Shown here one piece after another: positions 52,098-60,071 of a stretch of DNA of 64,000 nucleotides. Both the position numbers and the translations under genes were made by a program. Under the pieces are notes generated by a model. It was given only the letters and a program-made list of their open reading frames with translations. It did no database searches and was not told the DNA's origin. The DNA is from Rhodococcus globerulus NBRC 14531 (GTDB taxonomy: Bacteria; Actinomycetota; Actinomycetes; Mycobacteriales; Mycobacteriaceae). The stretch is taken from contig NZ_BCWX01000003.1 in the NCBI RefSeq assembly GCF_001894805.1, positions 806,001 to 870,000 of the forward strand. Direction: 5' to 3'. Positions within the stretch are counted from its first letter, which is position 1; the number at the start of each line of letters is the position of its first letter.

Positions 52098-52733
52098 TCA
52101 GTCCGGCAGTCGGCGGACGATGTCGGCAGCCGGACTGATTCTGGTCAGTATCGTGAGGAGATTCGACACCATGAACTGGTGGGATTCCTCGGACGCGCCG
52201 GCAGTGCAATCCTCTGCCAGGATGACGGAGTAGCCGCGATTGACGGCTTCGATAGCCAGTCCAGGTATCGCGACATTTGTTGACACACCGGCTAATACGA
52301 TGGTATCGACCTTCTGTAGGCGGAGCATAGCGTCCAGGTCGGTTCCGTAGAATGCGGTGATTCCGGTGCTGCGACTGCTGACTATGTCTTCCGGTTCCGG
52401 TCCAAGTTCCTCGGGGATTTCCACATCCGGTGTCCCGGCGGTCATCCCGCGTTGGCGCAGAGCCATGGTGCCTAGGTAGGAATTTGGCAGCATTCCCTTC
52501 TGATCGGCGCGATGCTCGATGATGCAATGAACAACGGGTAGTCCTCGTACGCGGAAGGCGCGGGCGAGTTCCGCGGTGCGTGAGATGATTCCGCGCGCCG
52601 CAGCATGGTCCGCGAGTCCCTTCGAGACGGACCGTTCGGGCTCCAGGATTCCCCGTTGGCATTCGCTTATAACGAGCGCTGGCGCCGGGTATGTCCCCTG
52701 GGGTGCTGTTGACGGTGTGGATGCGAGGGTCAT
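52098..52733 (-). CDS. isochorismatase-like hydrolase-fold protein lacking the catalytic Cys
   Basis: 211 residues from ATG 52733 (GGAGAG upstream). Fold recognised from LVISECQRGIL at strand 1, GLPVVHCIIEHR and VDTIVLAGVSTNVAIPGLAIEAVNRGYSVILAEDCTAG. Nicotinamidase-type enzymes use Asp-Lys-Cys; here the Asp position is Glu (SECQ) and the Cys position in STNVAI is Ala. It may act like EntB-type isochorismatases, which also lack the Cys, or have another role. Divergent from the third P450 with an operator candidate between. Confidence 0.82.
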   Translation of the reverse strand: MTLASTPSTAPQGTYPAPALVISECQRGILEPERSVSKGLADHAAARGIISRTAELARAFRVRGLPVVHCIIEHRADQKGMLPNSYLGTMALRQRGMTAGTPDVEIPEELGPEPEDIVSSRSTGITAFYGTDLDAMLRLQKVDTIVLAGVSTNVAIPGLAIEAVNRGYSVILAEDCTAGASEESHQFMVSNLLTILTRISPAADIVRRLPD

Positions 52734-52856
52734 CGACTCTCCAATCAGTGGGTGCTGTCCGGTGTCCGGTCCGCCAAGTGACGAGGTAGCCAGTTTTGCC
52801 ACCAGCGGCAGGATGCCTCATTGATAAGTTTCCAGTTCACTATGGTTGTCAAATAG

Positions 52857-52872
52857 TGACACTGATGCCAGA
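52857..52872. promoter_or_regulatory. operator candidate between divergent isochorismatase-like and P450 genes
   Basis: TGACACTGATGCCA (52857-52870) plus GA. On the minus strand TTGACA (52852-52847) is present next to it, 17 bp from ACTTAT, a possible promoter for the isochorismatase-like gene. Confidence 0.5.
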
Positions 52873-52988
52873 ATTGCGCTAGAGGGTAGCCGGTGTCCGA
52901 GCATCTTTTTGTACGTATCTCGCCGGTGGACCGAGCTGGTGCATGCGCCAGTTGCCCATTTCCATCTCGAAGAATTGAGGCAGTACCC

Positions 52989-54242
52989 ATGATCGAAGCC
53001 GATGAGATCGCATCCACGCCGTTGAATGACCTCACCTGGTGGCAGGACAGCGCTCACGAGCGTGACGATGTGTTCGCGGCACTGCGTCGAGACAGCCCGC
53101 GACTTTTTGTTCGACTGGGCGGTCCGGACGAGAATGTCGCAAAGGGCTTCTGGGCGCTCACGAGCCACGCGGACATTACCGAGGTGAGCCGTAGACCTGA
53201 GGATTTCTGCTCGGGCGAGGGCACGCAGATCTTCGATCAGCCGCAGAAGCTGCGTGAGTATCGTGGATCGATCATCGACATGGATAACCCTGAACATGCT
53301 CGCATGCGGAAGATCGTTTCGCGCGGGTTCACGAGCAAGAGTCTCGAGGGTCTGCGTGACGAGGTGGAAGCCACAGTGCGGGAGATCCTTGATGAGATGC
53401 CTGATTCGGGGGAGTGTGACTTTGTCAGCGACTTCGCGGCGTTGTTGCCCCTGCGGATCATCGACAATCTCCTCGGTATCCCTCGTGAACACGAGAAGTT
53501 CATCTTGGAGGCAACCAATACCATTCTCGGTGCCACTGATGCCGAATACATTGCGGACCAGACTGCGTCGGGAATTGGGAAGGCAGTCACCGCTGCCAGC
53601 GAGGGGCTGATCACCTTGTTGCGCACGCTGTCCGAAGAACGGATTGCTGCGCCGAAGGACGACCTGATCACCAAACTCGTTGCTGCGGAGGGTGAAAATC
53701 TGACGCCTCAGGAGATGGCAAAGTTTTTCATATTGCTCGTCGGTGCCGGCAACGAGACGACGCGCAATGTCATCACGCATGGGCTTTTGGTGCTGAGTCA
53801 GAATCCCGAACAGCGCGACAGGTGGATCGCTGATTACGACGATTACGCAGGGTCTGCGATCGAGGAACTCTTGAGGTGGGCGAGTCCGGTCGTGCACATG
53901 CGTCGGACTGTTACTCGTGACGGGGTGCGCTTGGGGGACCAGGAATTCTCCAAGGGCGACAAGGTTGTTCTGTGGTACAACTCCGCAAATCGCGACGAGT
54001 CCGTATTCACGGATCCTTACGTGTTCGACATCGAGCGGGACCCCAATCCGCACCTGGCTTTCGGCGCACCAGGTCCGCATTTCTGCCTTGGCGCGCATTT
54101 GGCTCGACTGGAACTGAATGTCGCCTTCCGGGAACTGTTCCTCCGATTCCCGGACATCCGGGCTGTGGGCGAACCGGAGGTGCTTCGTTCGAACTTCCTC
54201 AATGGAATCAAGCATTTGCGTGCAACTTACACAGTAAAGTGA
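52989..54242 (+). CDS. cytochrome P450 (copy 3, CYP125/142/124-like)
   Basis: 417 residues from ATG 52989; the frame is open to GTG 52893, but the extension has low complexity and ends with no conserved features. I-helix LVGAGNETTRNVITHGL is the GNETTRN form typical of CYP125/142/124 relatives that oxidise sterol or branched-alkane methyl groups. K-helix EELLRWASPV; heme loop FGAPGPHFCLGAHLARLE with Cys366. Not close to the other two P450s. Heads the operon running to 60068, with an operator at its stop codon giving the next gene its own control. Confidence 0.93.
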   Translation: MIEADEIASTPLNDLTWWQDSAHERDDVFAALRRDSPRLFVRLGGPDENVAKGFWALTSHADITEVSRRPEDFCSGEGTQIFDQPQKLREYRGSIIDMDNPEHARMRKIVSRGFTSKSLEGLRDEVEATVREILDEMPDSGECDFVSDFAALLPLRIIDNLLGIPREHEKFILEATNTILGATDAEYIADQTASGIGKAVTAASEGLITLLRTLSEERIAAPKDDLITKLVAAEGENLTPQEMAKFFILLVGAGNETTRNVITHGLLVLSQNPEQRDRWIADYDDYAGSAIEELLRWASPVVHMRRTVTRDGVRLGDQEFSKGDKVVLWYNSANRDESVFTDPYVFDIERDPNPHLAFGAPGPHFCLGAHLARLELNVAFRELFLRFPDIRAVGEPEVLRSNFLNGIKHLRATYTVK

Positions 54243-54255
54243 CAGTATTGTCAGA
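54240..54255. promoter_or_regulatory. operator candidate before the crotonase operon
   Basis: TGACAGTATTGTCA (54240-54253) plus GA. The first three bases are the TGA stop of the P450 gene, and TAAAGT (54235-54240) just before could serve as a -10. The crotonase start is 52 bp downstream. Confidence 0.55.
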
Positions 54256-54306
54256 TGAAGTGGGAGCGAATGAGGCCGACCATGTCGGATCCTCGAGGAG
54301 GTTTCA

Positions 54307-55131
54307 GTGACTGAAACGATTGCCGAGTCGGATCTTGGTGCACCCGTCCTGTGTCATGTGCATGAGGGTGTCATGACAATTACGTTGAACAGGCCCGATG
54401 CAGCCAATGCGATACGGCCCGACGACCGCAATGAGTTGATCCGACTTTTTGCGGATGCGGACATAAATCCAGAGATTCGAGTAGTCGTGTTGCGGGCCAA
54501 CGGTCGGCACTTTTGCGGCGGCGCTGATGTTGTGAAGCTCGCGGACGGGCATGTGAAGAACGTCAAACGCGTCACGGCCCCCATGCGCACGATCATGACC
54601 GGCGCGCAGAGACTCGTTGCGTCAGTGCTTGATTGCGGAAAACCCGTCGTCACCGTCGTGCAGGGAGCTGCTGCTGGTATCGGCGCGCACCTCGCCTACG
54701 CTTCTGATCTCGTCATCGCGACGGATAAGGCCTACTTCTCCGAATCCTTCGTCAAGCGAGGGTTGGTCGTAGACGGCGGCGGCGCCTACCTGCTGCCGCG
54801 TCGTATCGGAATGCAGAAGGCCAAGGAAATGGCGTTCTTCGGCGAAAAGCTATCGGCCGGTGAGGCGCTCACTCTCGGTCTGGTAAATCGTGTGGTTGAG
54901 GTGGACGAACTCGACAAGACGGTCGACGATTTTGTCAGCCGTCTCGCAACGGCGCCCACCAGTTCCATCGCGTTGACCAAGAGATTGTTCAATGATTCCC
55001 CGGACGCCGATCGTTCGAGTGCGTTTGTGGCGGAGGCCATGGCACAGGAAATTCAGTCCTACTCCCAGGACGCAAAAGAAGGGGTGGCTGCCTTCGTTTC
55101 GAAGCGCACCCCCTCATACGTGGGTTGGTGA
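54307..55131 (+). CDS. enoyl-CoA hydratase/isomerase (crotonase) family protein
   Basis: 274 residues, GTG start with GAGGAGG upstream. Crotonase motifs: ITLNRPDAANAIRPDDRNEL, oxyanion-hole HFCGGADVVKLA and VQGAAAGIGAHLAYASDLVIA, and ESFVKRGLVVDGGGAYLLPRRIG with an acidic residue (Asp) at the usual second catalytic position. Hydratase, isomerase or ring-cleaving hydrolase. First of six or more closely spaced plus-strand genes. Confidence 0.9.
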   Translation: MTETIAESDLGAPVLCHVHEGVMTITLNRPDAANAIRPDDRNELIRLFADADINPEIRVVVLRANGRHFCGGADVVKLADGHVKNVKRVTAPMRTIMTGAQRLVASVLDCGKPVVTVVQGAAAGIGAHLAYASDLVIATDKAYFSESFVKRGLVVDGGGAYLLPRRIGMQKAKEMAFFGEKLSAGEALTLGLVNRVVEVDELDKTVDDFVSRLATAPTSSIALTKRLFNDSPDADRSSAFVAEAMAQEIQSYSQDAKEGVAAFVSKRTPSYVGW

Positions 55132-55137
55132 ATATCG

Positions 55138-55581
55138 ATGAGTGACAAGACAGCACAGAAATCTCAACCAGAAAAGCCTCGCGCGGATGTTCCGACGATC
55201 GAAGACGCGAGTCGACCGTATTGGGACGCCGCGCGAGCTGGCAAGCTGTTGATCGCAAAATGTAACGCCTGCAAGAATGTTCATCACTACCCGCGGCCGT
55301 TCTGTCCGTCGTGCTGGAGTGAAGACGTGGAGGCGGTGGAGGCGAGCGGTCGCGGAACGCTGTACACGTATTCGACGGTGTATGTGAATGATCTGCATCC
55401 GTTCAAGACTCGACTTCCCTACATGGCGGCGATGGTCGAATTGGACGAGGGCCCCCGATTGATGACGAACATCGAGGGTTGCGAACCGTCTGATCTCCAC
55501 GTCGGCATGCCCGTGCAGGTCGATTTTCGGGCGATTACAGATGACATTGACGCTACCGTTTTCAGGCCGATCAGCACGTAG
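55138..55581 (+). CDS. DUF35/OB-fold zinc-ribbon protein
   Basis: 147 residues. Zinc ribbon with KCNACKNVHHYPRPFCPSCWSED (two CxxC pairs) and an OB-fold ending MPVQVDFRAITDDIDATVFRP. Starts 6 bp after the crotonase stop. No thiolase-like gene is adjacent in this operon; the incomplete thiolase at the right edge of the window (63848-64000, minus) is the nearest candidate partner. Confidence 0.9.
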   Translation: MSDKTAQKSQPEKPRADVPTIEDASRPYWDAARAGKLLIAKCNACKNVHHYPRPFCPSCWSEDVEAVEASGRGTLYTYSTVYVNDLHPFKTRLPYMAAMVELDEGPRLMTNIEGCEPSDLHVGMPVQVDFRAITDDIDATVFRPIST

Positions 55582-55651
55582 GCCCTTCGGACAGCAGACA
55601 ATTATCGGCCGTTGAAACACAAGGCCGTTGAAACCTTAGGAGATCAATAGT

Positions 55652-56575
55652 ATGAGTGGATTGCTCGACGGGAAAGTTGCACTGGTCACGGGGGCCGGAC
55701 ACGGTATCGGGCGTGGCCACGCCCTGGAACTCGCGAAGCACGGTGCCACCGTCATCGTCAACGACCTCGGTACGTCCATCGACGGTGAAGGTACGGGCAA
55801 GGTCGCGGACGAGGTCGTTCAGATCATCAAGGATCGTGGTGGCAAGGCGATTTCAGACTTCAGCGATGTGGGCGATGAAGCGCAGGTCGATCAGTTGGTC
55901 GAACGCGCCTACGCAGAACTGGGCCGTTTGGACATCGTGGTCAACAACGCGGGCATCGTTCGTGACCGAGCCATTTGGAATATGAGTGCAGACGACTTCG
56001 ATCTTGTGATGCGCGTTCATGTGCGCGGAAGTTGGCTCACCAGTCGTGCTGCGGCTCGCAAGTGGCGCGACGAATCCAAGGCGTCCGGCTCCAAGGTCTA
56101 CGGCCGCATCATCAATACAACTTCTGGCGCAGGACTTCTCGGTCACTTCGGACAGACCAACTACGGTGCGGCGAAGGCCGCCATCGTGGGTCTGACCCAG
56201 ACTCTGAGCCTCGAGCTCGCTGGAATCGGCGCAACCGTCAATGCCATCAGCCCCGGCGGGCGTACCCGCATGTCGGCCACCATGGCCGGCGGCCAGGCTC
56301 CGATCGAGCCGGACCAGCAATCCGAGGACGAGTTCGACCCCAAGGACCCGTCACTAGGATCTCCCGTGGTGGCCTGGCTGGCCAGCCCGGAGGCTGGGCA
56401 CGTCAGCGGCCAGGTCATCAAGGCACTCGGCGAAAACATTCAGTGGTTGCAGGGTTGGGCCCCTGTCTCCACCGTCTCGAACGGCGGAAAGCGTTGGGAT
56501 GCCAACAAGCTCGGAGCCATCATGGGAACCGATGTGTTCGGTACGAGGGCCGCCGGTTTGCGGATGGGCGGCTAG
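55652..56575 (+). CDS. SDR, MFE-2-type (3R)-hydroxyacyl-CoA dehydrogenase-like
   Basis: 307 residues; AGGAG upstream. KVALVTGAGHGIGRGHALELAKHGATVIVNDLGTSIDGEG matches the dehydrogenase domain of peroxisomal multifunctional enzyme type 2, including the loop after strand 2. NNAG, Ser in NTTSGAGLLGHFGQ, YGAAK. Longer C-terminus (PKDPSLGSPVVAWLASPEAGHVSG) as in this group. Acts on (3R)-hydroxyacyl-CoAs, a fit with MaoC-type hydratases. Confidence 0.92.
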   Translation: MSGLLDGKVALVTGAGHGIGRGHALELAKHGATVIVNDLGTSIDGEGTGKVADEVVQIIKDRGGKAISDFSDVGDEAQVDQLVERAYAELGRLDIVVNNAGIVRDRAIWNMSADDFDLVMRVHVRGSWLTSRAAARKWRDESKASGSKVYGRIINTTSGAGLLGHFGQTNYGAAKAAIVGLTQTLSLELAGIGATVNAISPGGRTRMSATMAGGQAPIEPDQQSEDEFDPKDPSLGSPVVAWLASPEAGHVSGQVIKALGENIQWLQGWAPVSTVSNGGKRWDANKLGAIMGTDVFGTRAAGLRMGG

Positions 56576-56617
56576 AGCGCCGCAAGTGTGAACAACGCCG
56601 TGTCAACAAGGTTGTCC

Positions 56618-56648
56618 GACCTCGGGATCCGATGAAGGATCCGAGGTC
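56618..56648 (+). terminator. intra-operon hairpin between two SDR genes
   Basis: GACCTCGG-G-ATCC paired with GGATCCGAGGTC, one bulged G, 6-nt loop, no T-run. Probably an attenuator or mRNA stability element rather than a full stop, since the next gene follows in 42 bp. Confidence 0.5.
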
Positions 56649-56690
56649 GCGACGGCTTCGGACGCAAACTCGGTGAGTGCGGAGGATTCT

Positions 56691-57491
56691 ATGAACCACA
56701 GGACCGACGGCAATCGATTCGTTGGCAAAGTTGTTTTGGTCACCGGGGCCGCACAGGGTTTCGGGCGTGCGTTCGCTGAGGCATATCATGCTGAAGGCGC
56801 CGACGTGGTGCTCGCAGACCTGGATATCGACGCCGCGACGAAGGCGCAGAATGCGATGAGGAACCGGACGGATGCTCCTCGGCATGGTTCGAGATACTCC
56901 GGGGCGTTGGCGCTGTATTGCGACGTCGCCTCCGAACGTGACGTGAAGGCGGCTGTTGCCGAGACTCTTGAACGTTTCGGAAGATTGGACATCCTTGTCA
57001 ACAATGCGGGTTTGCACCTGACCAAGTACAATCTGCCGTTCAGTGCCCTCGGCAGCGACGATCTGCGAGCGTTGTTCGACGTCAATGTGATGGGGGTAGT
57101 GAACTGCTCGCTCGCGGCGGCACCGGCGATGGCAGCGTCAGGGGGCGGTGTCATCGTCAATATTTCGTCGATCGGCGGTTATCTCAGCACGACTCCCTAT
57201 GGTGTGTCCAAGCTCGCGGTACGTGGACTGACGGTGGCGCTGGCAGGTGAATTTGCTTCGATCAAGGTCCGAGTCAACGCCATTGCGCCAGGGTTGATGG
57301 CAACAGAGAGTGCGCTCGAGGATCTGCCGTCGGCGATGGTGGACGACTTCGTGAACAACAAGCAATTGGTGCACCGCCTCGGAAAGGTCGAGGACATTGT
57401 GTCGATGCTGATGTTCTTGAGTTCGGACGAAGCTACGTTCGTCACTGGTGAGACAGTGCGGGTGTCGGGTGGATATCCGCTGGGAATGTGA
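56691..57491 (+). CDS. SDR oxidoreductase
   Basis: 266 residues from ATG 56691 (GGAGG 6 nt upstream). VVLVTGAAQGFGRAFAEAYHAEGADVVLADLD, NNAG, NISSIGGYLSTTPYGVSK, VTGETVRVSGGYPLGM. An insert rich in Arg/Tyr after strand 3 (RNRTDAPRHGSRYSG) is unusual. Overlaps the hydrolase reading frame start at 57488, so coupling is likely. Confidence 0.87.
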   Translation: MNHRTDGNRFVGKVVLVTGAAQGFGRAFAEAYHAEGADVVLADLDIDAATKAQNAMRNRTDAPRHGSRYSGALALYCDVASERDVKAAVAETLERFGRLDILVNNAGLHLTKYNLPFSALGSDDLRALFDVNVMGVVNCSLAAAPAMAASGGGVIVNISSIGGYLSTTPYGVSKLAVRGLTVALAGEFASIKVRVNAIAPGLMATESALEDLPSAMVDDFVNNKQLVHRLGKVEDIVSMLMFLSSDEATFVTGETVRVSGGYPLGM

Positions 57492-57508
57492 AGAGAGTGG
57501 GACAGTGT

Positions 57509-58393
57509 ATGACGCGGACTCCGCACGTAGATGTTCCTCTAGCCGCGACGGCGAATCACCGTTTGGATAAAACGGTGGAGGTGAATGGCATACCTATCCG
57601 ATATCGGGTAAGCGGACAGGGCGAACGTGACCTGATCCTGGTACACGGACACCTTGCACATCACCTGTGGTGGCACGCGATTCTGCCTGCCTTGGAACCG
57701 CATTGGCGCGTCATTCAGTTGGACCTCAGCGGTCACGGCGACAGTGGACATCGCGGCTACTACGACATTGAGCAATGGGCAGATGAAGTGATCGCCGTAC
57801 TCGAGGCAGTCGGTTCGGACAGAGCGGTAGTGGCCGGGCACAGTCTGGGGGGAAGTGTTGCCATTGCAACGGCAGCGCGCCGTGCGGACTTGGCCGCCGG
57901 ATTGATCGTCATCGATACATACGTGGTCGGCCCTGGTATCGAACGCCCGCATATTCGAACAGGAGCAGCACCCGTCTACTCGACCAGGCAGGAAGGTTTG
58001 TCGCGGTTCCGTCTGGTTCCACCGCAGCCAGGTCCGTCTACGGAATTGCTGGCACTGATTGCCGAGAATTCACTTCGAGAGGTCGAAGGGGGGTGGACCT
58101 GGAAATTCGACAGAGCTTCCCCATTGAATGTCGACGATGATCTCATCGGTGAACACATCGCGAAGTTGAACGTGCCGACCTGCTTCATCTATGGAACGCA
58201 GAGCGGAGTCGTGAATCCGGAAGTGATCGAATGTGCAAGGGCCGCTTTCCCGATAGGCACTCAAATGGTCGGCATTGCCGACGCCCATCACCATTTAGTA
58301 CTCGATCATGCGGAACCGTGTGCCCGGTTGATAGACGAGCATGCTGGAAAGATGTTTGTGAACAGTCGATCTCGTATTCCCGTAGGCGAGTAG
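57509..58393 (+). CDS. alpha/beta hydrolase
   Basis: 294 residues from ATG 57509; GTG 57488, overlapping the SDR stop, is an alternative. IRYRVSGQGERDLILVHGHLAHHLWWHAILPAL, nucleophile elbow VVAGHSLGGSVAIA, and late His in ADAHHHLVLDH. Similar in layout to C-C bond hydrolases and lactonases of ring-cleavage pathways. The product would be a chain for CoA activation. Confidence 0.88.
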   Translation: MTRTPHVDVPLAATANHRLDKTVEVNGIPIRYRVSGQGERDLILVHGHLAHHLWWHAILPALEPHWRVIQLDLSGHGDSGHRGYYDIEQWADEVIAVLEAVGSDRAVVAGHSLGGSVAIATAARRADLAAGLIVIDTYVVGPGIERPHIRTGAAPVYSTRQEGLSRFRLVPPQPGPSTELLALIAENSLREVEGGWTWKFDRASPLNVDDDLIGEHIAKLNVPTCFIYGTQSGVVNPEVIECARAAFPIGTQMVGIADAHHHLVLDHAEPCARLIDEHAGKMFVNSRSRIPVGE

Positions 58394-58440
58394 CCTGACT
58401 CGAGTGTCCGAACAATTGGCGTCAGGCAAGGAGTCTCAGC

Positions 58441-59484
58441 ATGACTGAAAACCCTTTGGTTGCTCCCCGTGGTATCCGGGACCCTTCGCGAATCACACCC
58501 GAGCAGCCGCGACGGTCCGTGCGGCGCACCACATCCATGGATATTCTCAGGCCGGACGGGCCGCAAGGCGTGCTTCGGTTGCGAGGTGCCGCACGTGATC
58601 TGGGTATTCGAAGTGACGGCTCGCCAGTGCAATTCAACGTGTCCCAGGTCGACGTCGAGATAGACTTTGCGCAAGGTTGGACCGTCACCGAAGTTGAGAG
58701 TTCGCCGTCCGTCCCGGCCCTGCAGGAACTCCGGGGGAGTCGGGCATCTTCGGGATTTCGCAGGTCGATGAAAAAAACTCTACCCGAAGGTGATTCAGGC
58801 TCTCTTCTCCATCGACTTCTTGACGATGTGCCGGTTGCTGCCGTTATCTCGGGATACGCGCTGATGCAGGAAGTTTCGCCCGCTCTGTTGTTGGAACTCA
58901 GTGGGACCGGCGGGAAGGGGCGCCAAGATTCGCGAACAGACTACTGTGCCGGTTACGTTTCGGGAGGCACGATGATGACTGGGGTCGTGAGGGACGGTGT
59001 GCCGCCGCGACTGTCCGGTCCGAAGGCTCCGGAACTGGTTCGGCACTCTTCCTCCGGTGCATGGCATTTCATGGAAGCACTCCCGATGCGTTCCATGCGC
59101 AGGTTGCGCAGAATTGACGTTTCCGGGGAGGACGAACTGTTGGTCGACGCCATGTTCCGAGACAGCTACGTCGACGCTTCCGGGCTGGAAACTGTGGTCC
59201 ACGAATACCACGTAGATCTTCGTGTGCGGGCAGACTCGCTGGAGATCGAGAAGCTCGAGGTGACGCCGCACGTCCTGCCTTGGACGGAATGTCCAGGCGC
59301 TATCGCAGGTGCTCAGAGACTTGTCGGCAGAACGGTCAGAGAGATCGATGCTGCGGTGGGTGGCGAGTTCCATGGTATCTCGTCATGTACGCACCTCAAT
59401 GATCTCTTGCGTTCGATTGCCGATGTGGAACAGCTTTCTCGTCATCTGAAAACCATTGAAACTAGCGAAAGGGAATGTCATTGA
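58441..59484 (+). CDS. DUF2889-family protein
   Basis: 347 residues. The C-terminal signature LPWTECPGAIAGAQRLVGRTVREIDAAVGGEFHGISSCTHLNDLLRSIADV is the DUF2889 block (conserved Cys and CTHLND). The N-terminal half has an SVRRTTSMD start and a VDVEIDFA strand, as in other members. No enzymatic function is known to me; these genes recur near lipid and aromatic catabolic clusters of actinobacteria and proteobacteria. Overlaps the SnoaL-like gene by 10 bp. Confidence 0.8.
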   Translation: MTENPLVAPRGIRDPSRITPEQPRRSVRRTTSMDILRPDGPQGVLRLRGAARDLGIRSDGSPVQFNVSQVDVEIDFAQGWTVTEVESSPSVPALQELRGSRASSGFRRSMKKTLPEGDSGSLLHRLLDDVPVAAVISGYALMQEVSPALLLELSGTGGKGRQDSRTDYCAGYVSGGTMMTGVVRDGVPPRLSGPKAPELVRHSSSGAWHFMEALPMRSMRRLRRIDVSGEDELLVDAMFRDSYVDASGLETVVHEYHVDLRVRADSLEIEKLEVTPHVLPWTECPGAIAGAQRLVGRTVREIDAAVGGEFHGISSCTHLNDLLRSIADVEQLSRHLKTIETSERECH

Positions 59485-60068
59485 ACACATTTGATCGGGA
59501 AGAGGTAGAGCAGGCGTTCCGGCGCTACATCACTGTCGGCTTGCTTCACGAGGATTGGGTGGGCTTCGCAGAACTGTTCACCGAGGACGGCGAGTATCGC
59601 GATCACTTCTACGGAACGTTCACCGGACCCGTCGAGATCGGTCGGTACCTCGAAGGGACCATGGGTGCTGCACCTGCCGTGTACAACCCGCTTGTCTGGT
59701 ACACGATTGATGGAAATCGTGTCGTCTACAAGATTTTGAACCGAGTAGACAACCCCGAACCAGGTGCACCGCCGATCGACTTCGAGTCGCTGCAGATCAT
59801 CACGTATGCCGGGGGCGGAAAGTGGTCCGCGCAGGAGGACTGGTGGGTGATGTACGAGATGAAGCAATTCGGGGCCGCCGTTGCAGAAGCGTCGCGGAAG
59901 TTCCCGCAGCCCGAGACTGCTGAGCTCAGCCGAAAAGACTGGGGCCCGTGGGTTGACTGGGCACGGCCGGAGGACGGGCACATTGCATGCCCGTCCTGGA
60001 TGACGCGAGATAATTTTGTGCCGATCCGGAGCCGCGCTGACATCGATTTCCGCGTTCGAAACACCTGA
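59475..60068 (+). CDS. SnoaL-like/NTF2-fold protein
   Basis: 197 residues. NTF2-like: VEQAFRRYITVGLLHEDWVGFAELFTEDGEYRDHFYGTFTGPVEIGRYLEGTM, then VYNPLVWYTIDGNRVVYKILNRVDNPEP. Longer than the SnoaL-like protein at 42358 because of a C-terminal extension with KDWGPWVDWARPEDGH. Translationally coupled to DUF2889, so the two may act together. Last plus-strand gene of the operon. Confidence 0.87.
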   Translation: MSLNTFDREEVEQAFRRYITVGLLHEDWVGFAELFTEDGEYRDHFYGTFTGPVEIGRYLEGTMGAAPAVYNPLVWYTIDGNRVVYKILNRVDNPEPGAPPIDFESLQIITYAGGGKWSAQEDWWVMYEMKQFGAAVAEASRKFPQPETAELSRKDWGPWVDWARPEDGHIACPSWMTRDNFVPIRSRADIDFRVRNT

Positions 60069-60071
60069 CCG

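Noticed and set aside
52818-54215. Minus-strand frame of 465 codons over P450 copy 3
   Set aside because: Antisense shadow; the plus-strand frame has complete P450 motifs.
2872-54255. CRISPR-like or mobile-element repeats
   Set aside because: The recurring motif is 13-16 bp and tied to promoters, with kilobase spacing; there are no spacers, cas genes, transposases or terminal repeats.
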